A stretch of DNA of 64,000 nucleotides from Terribacillus halophilus (lineage in GTDB: Bacteria; Bacillota; Bacilli; Bacillales; Amphibacillaceae). The translations under genes and the position numbers were made by a program. The stretch is taken from the NCBI RefSeq assembly GCF_900101385.1, contig NZ_FMZB01000001.1, positions 186,001 to 250,000 on the forward strand, given 5' to 3'. Below, piece by piece: positions 51,657 to 59,792 of the stretch. Positions within the stretch are counted from its first letter, which is position 1. Each line of letters begins with the position of its first letter. The notes below the pieces were generated by a model. That model saw only the letters and a program-made list of their open reading frames with translations. It made no database searches and was not told the DNA's origin.

Positions 51657-52694
51657 ATGCTCAAAAAGAAGCCAAGCACAAAACGACGCCTCAAGTCCCA
51701 AGTAGTCATCAGTATGCTGATTGTCTGTTTATTTGCTGTCATCGTGGCGCTCCCGACATTGATTGTAGTACCATTTATAGACCCCGGCGGAACGGAGAGG
51801 ACGGCAACAGCGATGAAACAGGAAAAAGAGGTCAAGGAAACAGCTAGTGTGGCGGTGGAAGTCAGCCGTACAGCAAGCAATACAATTGAAACGGTACCGC
51901 TAGAGACATATGTGACACGTGTGGTCGCATCCGAGATGCCTGCCGAATTTGAGCTCGAGGCATTGAAAGCGCAAGCTGTCGCAGCCCGGACGTATGTGGT
52001 GCGTTATATGGAAGATCATCAAGCGGAGAACCCGGAAGCAATTGAAGTATCTGATACGACAAGTGATCAAGTATATAAGAATGAAGACGAACTCCGCCAA
52101 GCATGGGGAAAAGACTATGAGGAAAAGATGTCCAAATTGATGGAGGCTGTGGAAGGAACAAGCGGGGAGATCATTACTTATGACGGGGAGCCGATTACAC
52201 CTTCTTTTTTCTCCACAAGCAATGGGTACACGGAAAATGCAGAAGACTATTGGGAAAATCCACTTCCGTATTTGAAGTCCGTCGAAAGTCCATGGGATAA
52301 GCAATCGCCGAAATTCGCCGATCAGAAAGTGATCGAAATTGCCGAAGCAGAAAAGCTCCTTGGCGTAAAAATCGATCCGAACAAATTGCCGGGTGAGCTG
52401 AAACGAAACGATAGTCAGCGTGTGGCGGAAGTGGAACTTGGCGGCCAGCAGTTCACCGGCAGAGAAATCAGGGAGAAACTCGGACTCAAATCGACAGATT
52501 TCACTCTATCCCTGAAAGATGATCATTTGATTTTCGAGACGAAGGGATATGGTCACGGAGTCGGGATGAGTCAATATGGTGCCAATGGCATGGCTGGCGA
52601 AGGGAAATCGTACAAAGATATCCTGACATACTATTATACAGATACGGAGATTGATAAACTGCCGGCAGAAGGCGCGAAGCTGGTATCAAAATGA
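51657..52694 (+). CDS. spoIID: stage II sporulation protein D
   Basis: SpoIID is a mother-cell membrane lytic transglycosylase that thins septal peptidoglycan so engulfment can proceed. The 345 residues have one N-terminal membrane helix (about 17-40), then the SpoIID domain with the catalytic Glu in VASEMPAEFELEALKAQ (about 93) and the TKGYGHGVGMSQYGANGMA motif (about 298) with metal-binding residues. AAGGAGG sits seven bases before the ATG. In B. subtilis it directly follows murAA; here the dpp-ykf cluster intervenes. I find no convincing sigma-E promoter by eye. Confidence 0.95.
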   Translation: MLKKKPSTKRRLKSQVVISMLIVCLFAVIVALPTLIVVPFIDPGGTERTATAMKQEKEVKETASVAVEVSRTASNTIETVPLETYVTRVVASEMPAEFELEALKAQAVAARTYVVRYMEDHQAENPEAIEVSDTTSDQVYKNEDELRQAWGKDYEEKMSKLMEAVEGTSGEIITYDGEPITPSFFSTSNGYTENAEDYWENPLPYLKSVESPWDKQSPKFADQKVIEIAEAEKLLGVKIDPNKLPGELKRNDSQRVAEVELGGQQFTGREIREKLGLKSTDFTLSLKDDHLIFETKGYGHGVGMSQYGANGMAGEGKSYKDILTYYYTDTEIDKLPAEGAKLVSK

Positions 52695-52770
52695 AGTAGG
52701 AAAAATTTTCATCAAACGCATGTATAGGAATCTATCTTTGTGACCACAATGGTTGCAGAGGTGATGATCT

Positions 52771-53688
52771 ATGAAGGAAAAAAATAGCGTTTCAAAATCC
52801 AAGTGGAAACGTCTTTTCCGTAAAAAATGGTTTTTCCCAGCATTGTATCTTGGTATTTCCGCTTTGCTTTTAACTGCGGTATTGTGGTACCAAAGCGGTA
52901 CAAACGAGCCTGAGCAGGCAGAAGAAGATAAAAGTATCTTCGATTCCCTAGGTTTCAATGGAGATGAAGAGGCTACTCCTGTAGCAGAGCAAGATGAAGT
53001 TGTGAAAGCTCCTGTAGCAGAAGATGCAGAAGCGACAGTCGTAACAAAATTCTATGATCACAAAGCCGACAGCGAATCCCAAGAGAATGCACTCGTACTC
53101 TACGACAACAAATACTATCAAAGCACCGGAGTGGATTACGCTGCAGCAGATGGCGGAGCTTTCGATGTCCTGGCAGCTTTGAGCGGTACAGTGACAGAAG
53201 TGAAGGAAGATGCCCTGCATGGGAACGTTGTCCAGATGGAACATAGCAATGGGGTTACAACGTATTATGCTAGTCTGGAAGATGTGAAAGTGGAAGTCGG
53301 GCAAGAAGTGAAGCAAGGGGATGTCTTGGCAACAGCCGGACAAAGTCTATTTGCAAAAGACAAAGCAACGCATCTGCACTTTGAGGTGCGCAATGGTGAC
53401 ACAGCTGTGAACCCGGAAAGCTTCTTCAACCAACCGGTAAGCAAGCTTAAGGAAGCGAAAGCAGAAACAGAAGCGGTGCAGGAAGAAGCAGCGGATACAA
53501 GCAAACAGAAGGAACAAGAGGAGACAGAAGCACCGGCAGAGGATAATGCTGACGCCGGCACTGCTCCAAAAGAAGAAGCGGATGATTCGGAAGAAACACC
53601 GGATGCATCCGATGAAGAAAAATCTCCTGAACAAGATGAGCAGCCAGAGGATGAAGCAACTTCTTCTTCCTCCCAAGCACAGACTTGA
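52771..53688 (+). CDS. spoIIQ: stage II sporulation protein Q (degenerate LytM/M23 domain)
   Basis: SpoIIQ is the forespore membrane protein that pairs with mother-cell SpoIIIAH to form the engulfment channel. The 305 residues have a basic N-terminus, one membrane helix (about 24-44) and an M23 domain (about 105-215). The first zinc His of LytM enzymes is replaced: STGVD appears where active enzymes have HxGVD, while HLHFEV is kept, as in the non-catalytic SpoIIQ of B. subtilis. An acidic Glu/Ala/Asp tail (about 225-305) is low-complexity. The gene follows spoIID as usual. Confidence 0.94.
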   Translation: MKEKNSVSKSKWKRLFRKKWFFPALYLGISALLLTAVLWYQSGTNEPEQAEEDKSIFDSLGFNGDEEATPVAEQDEVVKAPVAEDAEATVVTKFYDHKADSESQENALVLYDNKYYQSTGVDYAAADGGAFDVLAALSGTVTEVKEDALHGNVVQMEHSNGVTTYYASLEDVKVEVGQEVKQGDVLATAGQSLFAKDKATHLHFEVRNGDTAVNPESFFNQPVSKLKEAKAETEAVQEEAADTSKQKEQEETEAPAEDNADAGTAPKEEADDSEETPDASDEEKSPEQDEQPEDEATSSSSQAQT

Positions 53689-53693
53689 TCGAC

Positions 53694-53981
53694 AAGAGGC
53701 TGGGACAAAAGTGTTTTAGCTAAATGAAAACCCGAACTATTGACGTGAATCTTGAAACAAAGATACACGTAAGTTCGGGTTTTTTGACGTTAATCTATAC
53801 CAGCGTAGGCAGAATACGGAGACTCCAACGGGAACAGCACGAGCTGAAGACCCCGCAGTGGTGATCTTTCCACGAGGAGGATAAGGCCGTGCCCGTGGAA
53901 AGCGGAGTATCCTGCCGAAGCGGCACTTATGAGCAATGTTCGCTTTTAAGCAATGGTATTTTATTTATGTCCCAGCCTCTT
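53694..53981. repeat. 288-bp palindromic element with perfect 14-bp terminal inverted repeats
   Basis: AAGAGGCTGGGACA at 53694-53707 is perfectly inverted as TGTCCCAGCCTCTT at 53968-53981. It contains a terminator hairpin (53727-53785) and a second structured part with GTGCCCGTGGAAAGCGG-type sequence, but no transposase. A shortened copy lies at 42889-43078. It resembles the MITE-like elements of many Bacillaceae. The flank 53982-54017 shows nothing further. Confidence 0.9.
53727..53785 (+). terminator. terminator for spoIIQ, carried by the repeat
   Basis: AAAACCCGAACT pairs with AGTTCGGGTTTT, with an inner ACGTG/CACGT stem, followed by TT. Confidence 0.8.
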
Positions 53982-54017
53982 TGTTTTTTTTAGGCATAAA
54001 GCAGTCCAACAATATGA

Positions 54018-54047
54018 GCAGGAAACCTAAGAATTTGTCGAACGAAT
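54018..54047 (+). promoter_or_regulatory. Spo0A box and sigma-H-like elements upstream of the AimR-like gene
   Basis: TTGTCGAA at 54035-54042 is a perfect Spo0A box. GCAGGAAAC at 54018-54026 and AACGAAT at 54041-54047 resemble sigma-H -35 and -10 elements, but the spacing is about two bases longer than consensus. Confidence 0.4.
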
Positions 54048-54175
54048 CCATCCTGAAACCGCTTGAAATTATCTGAAAAGATGGAATAATGAAATGGTGC
54101 AAAGCACAAAAAGAAAGTCGAAGTCAAGTGATTCCTTGGAGGTAAGATTGGGAAATGTGAGAGGAGAAAGGAACG

Positions 54176-55243
54176 TTGAATTTATCAAGTTTGCGTAAGG
54201 AAGCAACTGACTTGGGCAAGCTCTCGGCTGCAACAAGCCGGATGACTGATCTTTGGTCATTCATACAACTGGTGGAGACAAGTCATGATGTGAAGCAGGT
54301 AACAGATCTAGCTGCGAGTTTCTGTGTGCAATCCGGTTCTCCGGGCGTGCTGCTTGCGGCAATGGATTTTCTCGGGATGAATTATTATGAGAAAGAGCTT
54401 CAACTGGTGATCGAAAGGAATAAGCATTCCTTGCATCAACGAAACAGATCATATGCTCGTCTATATGAACTGATCATCCAATATCAGGCGTACAAGCTGC
54501 CAGGTGATGAATTTGAAAGGCAGATCAGCCGCCATCAAGCTGATTTTCCCGAAGCAAAGGCATTGGTTTTGATCGGGAGGATCTATCAGCATTTTCACTG
54601 CCACGATTATCATGCTATCGGACATTATTTGGATGAATTGCAGGAAACGATCATCTTCATCAAAGACTATCTTCTGCGGATGATGATGACTGTCCGGATG
54701 GACAAGCTGTTGTTCCAGTATCATTGGAAGCGGAACGAATTGATCCTTGCCAGGAAACATAGCAGAAATATCCTCCATCATACATATCTACCAGGCCAGC
54801 GTGCCGTACAGCATTACAAGATGGGACTGACATTTCTTTTTGATGACAAGATAGCAAGCTTCTCCCATCTGGCAGAGGGCAGCAAGATGGCGAAACAGTA
54901 TCATGTAACATTGCTTGCTCAATTGCTCGATAGGCAAGTCCTGCCGATCGTGGCTGCTCATTTCGGTATTCCACATGCGTATCTGACGGATGATCCGCAT
55001 GCCCTCGCTTATATCGAATACCAGCTTGGCGAGATCGATAATGCAAAAAAGCGATATCCTAAGTGGAAACCTGAAAAACAGACCGCATTCTATAAATACT
55101 TCTATGGATTGATCCATCAAAATAAGGATTATTTAGTAGCATCCTATCACCTATTCATCCGCAGGCATAAAGACTTCTATTTTTCCCGTTTACCCATGTA
55201 CGCCATTCAAAAAATTGATAACAACAGACCCTCCACTATTTAG
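54176..55243 (+). CDS. AimR-like peptide-receptor family protein (TPR, RRNPP-like), orphan
   Basis: The 355 residues resemble the phage arbitrium receptors AimR: an N-terminal region that may hold a helix-turn-helix (about 20-50), then helical TPR-like repeats. Close family segments are YARLYELIIQYQ (about 98), FLFDDKIASFSH, and the C-terminal part NKDYLVASYHLFIRRHKDF.FSRLPMYAIQKI, matching the KNYFYKSIEYF..SNDKFYIRLPLIELEKM end of AimR in pattern. AimR binds a secreted hexapeptide and controls the lysis-lysogeny decision. Here there is no phage gene nearby and no aimP-like peptide gene after it; a terminator overlaps its stop. The gene lies between spoIIQ and spoIIID. The start is TTG with AGAGGAG nine bases upstream. 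Function is unknown; a host peptide or sporulation signal is inference. Confidence 0.75.
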   Translation: MNLSSLRKEATDLGKLSAATSRMTDLWSFIQLVETSHDVKQVTDLAASFCVQSGSPGVLLAAMDFLGMNYYEKELQLVIERNKHSLHQRNRSYARLYELIIQYQAYKLPGDEFERQISRHQADFPEAKALVLIGRIYQHFHCHDYHAIGHYLDELQETIIFIKDYLLRMMMTVRMDKLLFQYHWKRNELILARKHSRNILHHTYLPGQRAVQHYKMGLTFLFDDKIASFSHLAEGSKMAKQYHVTLLAQLLDRQVLPIVAAHFGIPHAYLTDDPHALAYIEYQLGEIDNAKKRYPKWKPEKQTAFYKYFYGLIHQNKDYLVASYHLFIRRHKDFYFSRLPMYAIQKIDNNRPSTI

Positions 55244-55257
55244 CAGGGTCTTTTTTT
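55226..55257 (+). terminator. terminator overlapping the end of the AimR-like gene
   Basis: AGACCCT/AGGGTCT with the stop codon in the loop, followed by seven T. The 55258-55457 gap has no aimP-like ORF; only very short frames are present. Confidence 0.8.
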
Positions 55258-55457
55258 ATGGAATAAAACAAAGGAACAGCTAATAAGATGTTACAAACCA
55301 AAGTAAGTGTTTGAAGGGAACGAGTGTGAAGCGCTCAATGCTGCAGATGCCCAAACAGCTATGACTTGCAAAAGAAAAGTACATATCCGGATTACTTCAT
55401 CGCTTCTCATCTTGTCTCATGAACATCAAGAACCGTCAACTTAAGGAGGCATGGGCT

Positions 55458-55727
55458 GTGCATGATTATATCAAGGAGCGCACGGTGCGCATAGGAAAGC
55501 ACATTGTGGAGACGAAAAAGACAGTACGCGTCATTGCAAAGGAATTCGGTGTGTCCAAGAGTACCGTGCATAAGGATCTTACTGAAAGACTGCCGGAAAT
55601 CAATCCCGATTTGGCCAATGAAGTGAAGGAAATCCTCGATTATCACAAAGCGATCCGCCATCTGAGAGGCGGGGAAGCGACCAAATTGAAGTATAAATTG
55701 GAAACAAATACCGACGCTCCGGTCTGA
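55458..55727 (+). CDS. spoIIID: stage III sporulation transcription factor SpoIIID
   Basis: SpoIIID is a small DNA-binding protein that reshapes sigma-E regulon expression in the mother cell and allows sigK transcription. The 89 residues are nearly identical to known SpoIIID, with the helix-turn-helix VRVIAKEFGVSKSTVHKDL (about 25-43), the TERLPEINPDLANEVKEIL segment and the basic C-terminal region KAIRHLRGGEATKLKYK. The GTG at 55458 is used because the known protein begins VHDYIKERT and AAGGAGG is placed ten bases upstream; the ATG at 55419 lies before it. Confidence 0.97.
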   Translation: MHDYIKERTVRIGKHIVETKKTVRVIAKEFGVSKSTVHKDLTERLPEINPDLANEVKEILDYHKAIRHLRGGEATKLKYKLETNTDAPV

Positions 55728-55909
55728 AACACAACTTTCATCCTGTAAAGATATGTCCATTCACTTTCCAATATTCCTACTTTTATCCTTCTTTTCTTTC
55801 ACAAATTGCTACTATTCTCCATGTTTTGTGCTACACTATAAAATAAGTAGCATTATGTTCTCGAACGGATGCGACAAAGTTCTATCTTTACAGGGAGGAT
55901 CTGAGGATA

Positions 55910-56908
55910 TTGGCACGAGATATAGGAATTGACCTCGGTACGGCAAACGTACTAATACATGTAAAAGGAAAAGGAATCGTCCTGGATGAACCATCCGTTG
56001 TCGCGATGGACAGGAATACAGGGAATGTACTGGAAGTAGGGGAAGAAGCACGACGCATGGTAGGCAGAACACCTGGCAATATTGAAGCGATTCGTCCGCT
56101 GAAGGATGGCGTAATTGCTGATTTTGATGTGACAGAAGCGATGCTTCGCTATTTCATCAACAAGATCAATGTAAAAGGTTTTCTATCCAAACCGCGTATG
56201 CTGATTTGCTGCCCGACGGACATTACGAAAGTCGAACAAAAAGCAATCAAGGAAGCAGCGGAGAAATCAGGCGGTAAGAAAGTATACTTGGAGGAAGAAC
56301 CGAAAATAGCTGCAATCGGAGCAGGTATGGATATCTTCCAGCCAAGCGGCAATATGGTAGTCGATATCGGCGGCGGTACGACGGATGTTGCTGTACTTTC
56401 AATGGGTGATATCGTGACTGCGCAATCCATCCGTATGGCTGGAGATAAGTTCGATGCGGAAATCTTGCAGTATATCAAACGTAAATACAAGCTGTTGATT
56501 GGGGAACGTACAGCTGAGAATATCAAGATCGAGATTGCAACTGTTTTCCATGATTCTCGTCAGGAATCCATCGATATCCGTGGGCGGGATATGGTGAGCG
56601 GTCTTCCGCGTACCATCACTGTCCATTCGGAAGAAATCGAAGAAGCATTGCAAGAATCGGTGGCCATGATTGTACAAGCGGCACGCACTGTACTTGAACA
56701 GACACCTCCAGAGCTGTCTGCAGATATCATCGATCGCGGTATCATCCTGACTGGCGGCGGTGCGCTGTTGCATGGCATCGACCAGCTGCTTGCCGAGCAG
56801 CTGAAGGTACCTGTCTTCATTGCAGAAGATCCGATGGGCTGTGTGGCAAAAGGCACTGGCATCATGCTTGAAAATATCGACAAACTAGAGAAACGTAAAG
56901 TAGTTTGA
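55910..56908 (+). CDS. mbl: MreB-like actin Mbl
   Basis: Mbl forms membrane-associated filaments that guide lateral wall synthesis and cell shape. The 332 residues have the actin fold phosphate loops GIDLGTANVLIHVKGKG (about 6), VVDIGGGTTDVAVLS (about 155) and LTGGGALLHGID (about 285). The sequence is closest to Mbl rather than MreB or MreBH, and the gene follows spoIIID as in B. subtilis. The start is TTG with GGAGG about 11 bases upstream; no closer start is available. Confidence 0.97.
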   Translation: MARDIGIDLGTANVLIHVKGKGIVLDEPSVVAMDRNTGNVLEVGEEARRMVGRTPGNIEAIRPLKDGVIADFDVTEAMLRYFINKINVKGFLSKPRMLICCPTDITKVEQKAIKEAAEKSGGKKVYLEEEPKIAAIGAGMDIFQPSGNMVVDIGGGTTDVAVLSMGDIVTAQSIRMAGDKFDAEILQYIKRKYKLLIGERTAENIKIEIATVFHDSRQESIDIRGRDMVSGLPRTITVHSEEIEEALQESVAMIVQAARTVLEQTPPELSADIIDRGIILTGGGALLHGIDQLLAEQLKVPVFIAEDPMGCVAKGTGIMLENIDKLEKRKVV

Positions 56909-56914
56909 GAAATT

Positions 56915-56944
56915 AACCTCTTCTGTACGCAGAAGAGGTTCAAT
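56915..56944 (+). terminator. terminator after mbl
   Basis: A perfect 11-bp stem AACCTCTTCTG/CAGAAGAGGTT with a 4-base loop; the following sequence is only moderately T-rich. Confidence 0.75.
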
Positions 56945-57020
56945 TTGTTTAGGAATCTGCCGATATAAGTAATAGAAACCAAGATTTTTGGCAATCTGAC
57001 TACTTAGGAGGATCACCACA

Positions 57021-57839
57021 TTGCTAAAAGGATTATATACAGCTGCATCCGGTATGCTCGCCCAGCAGCGCAAGCAGGAAGTACTGTCCAATAACTTAGC
57101 CAATGCAAATACGAATGGATACAAAGCAGATCAAGGCCAGCTGCGGGCATTTCCCGAAATGCTGTTGAAAGCGACGGAGAGCAAGTCGATGTCGGCCACT
57201 GAATCCCGTTATATTTCTGTTTCAAAAGAAATCGGGAGCATCAATTCCGGCGTGTATGTACAAGAGACGATTCCGAATTTCGTGCAAGGAGATTTGCGTG
57301 AAACGGGCATCAGTACGGATACGGCATTGGTGGATGGCGCTTATCCGGATGAAAATGGCTCTGTTTTCTTCAACCTCCAAACAGCCGACGGACAAGCGTA
57401 CACTCGGAATGGGAACTTCACGGTTGATGCGGAAGGATTCCTGACAAATGATCAAGGCAGCTATCTTTTGGATACCGATGGGAATCCGATCCAGACAAAC
57501 AATCAGACATACATGATGACAGCAGATGGCACGATGCAATTTACCGGCGGCAGAAACATCCAGCTTGGACTGACTTACGTACAGGATGCCAATCTGCTGG
57601 ACAAGCAGGGCGAAAATGTATATACCGCAAGTGAAGAAGCACAGGTTGCGGATGCCCGTGCGACAGCTGGTGCCACATTCAATATCGTGCAAGGAGCAGT
57701 GGAAGGCTCGAATGTTGATATGGAGCAGACCATGACCGACATGATGCAGGCATACCGGACGTTTGAAATGAACCAGAAGGTCATGACAGCATATGATGAA
57801 AGCCTTGGAAAAGCAGTCAATGAAGTAGGGAAGCTGTAA
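57021..57839 (+). CDS. flhO: flagellar rod/hook basal-body protein FlhO
   Basis: FlhO is a distal rod component of the flagellum. The 272 residues begin LKGLYTAASGMLAQQRKQEVLSNNLANANTNGYK (first part shown), the flagellar rod N-terminal domain, and end with a matching helical domain (EGSNVDMEQTMTDMMQAYRTFEMNQKVM). It is secreted by the flagellar type III system and has no signal peptide. Start is TTG with AGGAGG ten bases upstream. In B. subtilis flhO-flhP also follows mbl, far from the main flagellar operon. Confidence 0.95.
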   Translation: MLKGLYTAASGMLAQQRKQEVLSNNLANANTNGYKADQGQLRAFPEMLLKATESKSMSATESRYISVSKEIGSINSGVYVQETIPNFVQGDLRETGISTDTALVDGAYPDENGSVFFNLQTADGQAYTRNGNFTVDAEGFLTNDQGSYLLDTDGNPIQTNNQTYMMTADGTMQFTGGRNIQLGLTYVQDANLLDKQGENVYTASEEAQVADARATAGATFNIVQGAVEGSNVDMEQTMTDMMQAYRTFEMNQKVMTAYDESLGKAVNEVGKL

Positions 57840-57851
57840 AGGGGGAGCAAG

Positions 57852-58649
57852 ATGAGCAGAATGATGACACAAGCTGCGGTAACGATGGGACAGCTGCAGC
57901 AGCGATTGGATTTGATCGCCAATAATATGGCGAATACGAGCACAGCAGGCTATAAGGCGCAAACCTCCAATTTTTCTTCCTTGCTTTATCAGCAGCTGAA
58001 CAATCCGCCGAATGATGAGGCGAATACCGACAATCGCAGTACAAGTGATGGCATCCGAATCGGTTCCGGTGCTTATATGAGTAGTACGAACCCGCTCATG
58101 ACGATGGGAACGATCCAGACGACAGATCGCAATCTCGATGCTGCACTGGTGAATGATAATCAATTTTTCACGATAACAGACGCGGACGGACTAGAGCGTT
58201 ACACACGTGCCGGAAACTTTTATCTCCAGCCGCAGCAGGACGGAACAGTTGCGCTGACAACAGCTGATGGAGATTTTGTCAACGGTGCCGATGGTCCTAT
58301 TGCATTACAGCCTGATTTTGATAGTATTACAATCAATGACCGTGGAGAAATTGTTGTCGGCCGTAATGGTGAAACTGCTGTGGAAGCGAACCTCGAGATC
58401 ACTGCAATCGATAATCCGCGCGTACTGAATCGAACAGGCGATACGGCCTTTGAGCTGGATGATCCGGCACTTGCACAAAGATTGGCTCCGGAAGAAGTCG
58501 AACTGCAGGCAGGCAGCCTGGAAGGCTCAAATGTCGATCTTAGTGAGCAAATGACTGCAATGGTCAATACACAGCGCGCCTATCAATTCAATGCCCGTTC
58601 GATTTCCATGAGTGACCAGATGAATGGTCTCATCAATCAGATAAGATAA
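57852..58649 (+). CDS. flhP: flagellar rod/hook basal-body protein FlhP
   Basis: FlhP is the second distal rod protein, 265 residues. It has the N-terminal rod domain with LDLIANNMANTSTAGYKAQ and the C-terminal EGSNVDLSEQMTAMVNTQRAYQFNA helix. It is separated from flhO by 12 bases and is co-transcribed. In B. subtilis FlhO and FlhP are needed for hook completion. Confidence 0.95.
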   Translation: MSRMMTQAAVTMGQLQQRLDLIANNMANTSTAGYKAQTSNFSSLLYQQLNNPPNDEANTDNRSTSDGIRIGSGAYMSSTNPLMTMGTIQTTDRNLDAALVNDNQFFTITDADGLERYTRAGNFYLQPQQDGTVALTTADGDFVNGADGPIALQPDFDSITINDRGEIVVGRNGETAVEANLEITAIDNPRVLNRTGDTAFELDDPALAQRLAPEEVELQAGSLEGSNVDLSEQMTAMVNTQRAYQFNARSISMSDQMNGLINQIR

Positions 58650-58669
58650 TAGTAAGGAGCCAGAGCACC

Positions 58670-58936
58670 ATGCCTAGTAATGCATCCAAACTCCAGACAA
58701 AAGAACAACATGAGAAGAACAAGCAGGCAGAAGGAGAAAAAGCGCCGAAGAAAAAACAGCGGAGAAGACTGTTTCCGATTTGGCTCCGCTTGCTTGTGGT
58801 GCCGCTCATCCTCGTGATCTTCCTGATGCTTGGCATGCTATTCGGGTATGGAGTACTTGGGGATGGCAATGCACTGGATGTCCTCAAACGAGATACATGG
58901 ACGCATATCTATGATTTGATAAACGAGAAGTCCTGA
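58670..58936 (+). CDS. EpuA-type single-pass membrane protein
   Basis: The 88 residues consist of a highly charged N-terminus (about 1-33, Lys/Glu/Gln), one membrane helix (about 38-62, LRLLVVPLILVIFLMLGMLFGYGV) and a short C-terminal segment GDGNALDVLKRDTWTHIYDLINE. The layout LFPIWLRLL...GDGN.LDV...TW.HIYDL is that of the EpuA family, which databases sometimes label as an RNA polymerase subunit; that label is not supported by the sequence. Its role is unknown. It lies 20 bases after flhP and shares its operon. Confidence 0.85.
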   Translation: MPSNASKLQTKEQHEKNKQAEGEKAPKKKQRRRLFPIWLRLLVVPLILVIFLMLGMLFGYGVLGDGNALDVLKRDTWTHIYDLINEKS

Positions 58937-58972
58937 AAAAGGCTTGCTCCCGAATACGGGGCAAGCCTTTTC
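58936..58972. terminator. bidirectional terminator after the EpuA-type gene
   Basis: AAAAGGCTTGC..CCCG and CGGG.CAAGCCTTTT form a long stem flanked by A and T runs, serving the + operon and the convergent small minus-strand gene. Confidence 0.85.
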
Positions 58973-59131
58973 CTATTTCCTGCCCCTGCTCTTCCTGATT
59001 GCATAAATGACAAACAGGATCGCAGCGATGACAAGGAAGATATGGATGATTCCTCCGAGAATATTGAAAATGACACCAATGAGCCAAAACGCGACTATGA
59101 TGATGCCGATCCATAATAAAAGATTGAGCAT
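58973..59131 (-). CDS. small membrane protein (DUF5670/Lmo0937 family)
   Basis: A 52-residue protein read on the minus strand from ATG 59131 with GGGAGG eight bases upstream. It has two membrane helices (LLLWIGIIIVAFWLIGVIF and the following HIFLVIAAILFVIYAI) and a basic end RKSRGRK. The pattern LWLIVIILLALWLLG..GG.IIHLLLVIAIVV.I fits the Lmo0937-type DUF5670 family, common in bacilli and listeriae and often stress-linked. The function is unknown. Confidence 0.75.
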   Translation of the reverse strand: MLNLLLWIGIIIVAFWLIGVIFNILGGIIHIFLVIAAILFVIYAIRKSRGRK

Positions 59132-59253
59132 TTGACTGACCTCCCAGCACTTTTATGGAACCATACCCCTACTTGGAAACGTGTTAAACATACAAGCTTC
59201 ATTTTTGGTATAATACGTTAGGAAAGACAACCATTCAGGAGGTTCACCATATT

Positions 59254-59676
59254 ATGTATGATGTTCAACAAATCAAAGAAATAATCCCGCATCGCTATCC
59301 ATTTTTGCTAGTGGATCAAATAACCGAAATCGAGGAAGGGAAACGAGCTGTCGCCAAGAAGAATGTAACGATCAATGAACCATTCTTCCAAGGTCACTTC
59401 CCTGACTATCCGGTAATGCCAGGAGTCTTGATCATCGAAGCCCTTGCACAGACAGGCGCATTTGCCATGCTGATGAAAGAAGAGAACAAAGGAAAGATCG
59501 GCTTCCTTGCCGGCGTCGACAAATGCCGCTTCAAACGCCAAGTAAAACCAGGTGATACGTTGAAGCTGGAAGTGGAAATCATCCGTCTGAAAGGACCAGT
59601 CGGCAAAGGGAAGGCGACTGCGACTGTGGATGGCGAGCTTGCTTGCGAAGCGGAAATCACATTTGCCATCAAATAA
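59254..59676 (+). CDS. fabZ: 3-hydroxyacyl-ACP dehydratase FabZ
   Basis: FabZ dehydrates beta-hydroxyacyl-ACP in fatty-acid synthesis. The 140 residues have the hot-dog fold with the catalytic His in [20 protein letters not shown] (about 48) and the Glu in the same helix, and [12 protein letters not shown] at the start. AGGAGG precedes the ATG. A TATAAT at 59209-59214 may be its -10; the -35 (TTAAAC, spacer 19) is poor. Confidence 0.97.
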   Translation: MYDVQQIKEIIPHRYPFLLVDQITEIEEGKRAVAKKNVTINEPFFQGHFPDYPVMPGVLIIEALAQTGAFAMLMKEENKGKIGFLAGVDKCRFKRQVKPGDTLKLEVEIIRLKGPVGKGKATATVDGELACEAEITFAIK

Positions 59677-59707
59677 AAGAACGAAGCATCAAGCTTCGTT
59701 CTTTTTT
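59675..59707 (+). terminator. terminator after fabZ
   Basis: A perfect 13-bp stem AAAAGAACGAAGC/GCTTCGTTCTTTT with T run; overlaps the stop codon. Confidence 0.92.
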
Positions 59708-59725
59708 ACTATTTTTTACATCTCC

Positions 59726-59779
59726 TTTACATATTGGAAATACAGTTTATAGTAATATAGTCTTGTATAAGACAATATT
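59726..59779 (+). promoter_or_regulatory. comK-like promoter with an inverted repeat at the start site
   Basis: TTTACA (59726-59731), 16 bases, TATAGT (59748-59753). The sequence 59754-59779 is a near-perfect dyad (AATAT.GTCTT, GTAT, AAGAC.ATATT; one mismatch) between the -10 and the ribosome-binding site. No A4-N5-T4 K-box pair is visible upstream. Confidence 0.45.
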
Positions 59780-59792
59780 GGAGGGGGAAATC

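Noticed and set aside
52695-52770. sigma-F promoter for spoIIQ
   Set aside because: GGAATCTAT differs from the -10 consensus at two important positions and no -35 is found at the right distance.
54176-55243. A prophage or phage remnant around the AimR-like gene
   Set aside because: The flanking genes on both sides are conserved sporulation genes and no integrase, repressor or structural gene is present.
55258-55457. An aimP-like pheromone gene after the AimR-like receptor
   Set aside because: Only frames of 8-12 codons are present; none has a signal sequence or a plausible C-terminal hexapeptide.
58670-58936. RNA polymerase subunit label for the EpuA-type protein
   Set aside because: The protein is a short single-pass membrane protein with no polymerase domain.
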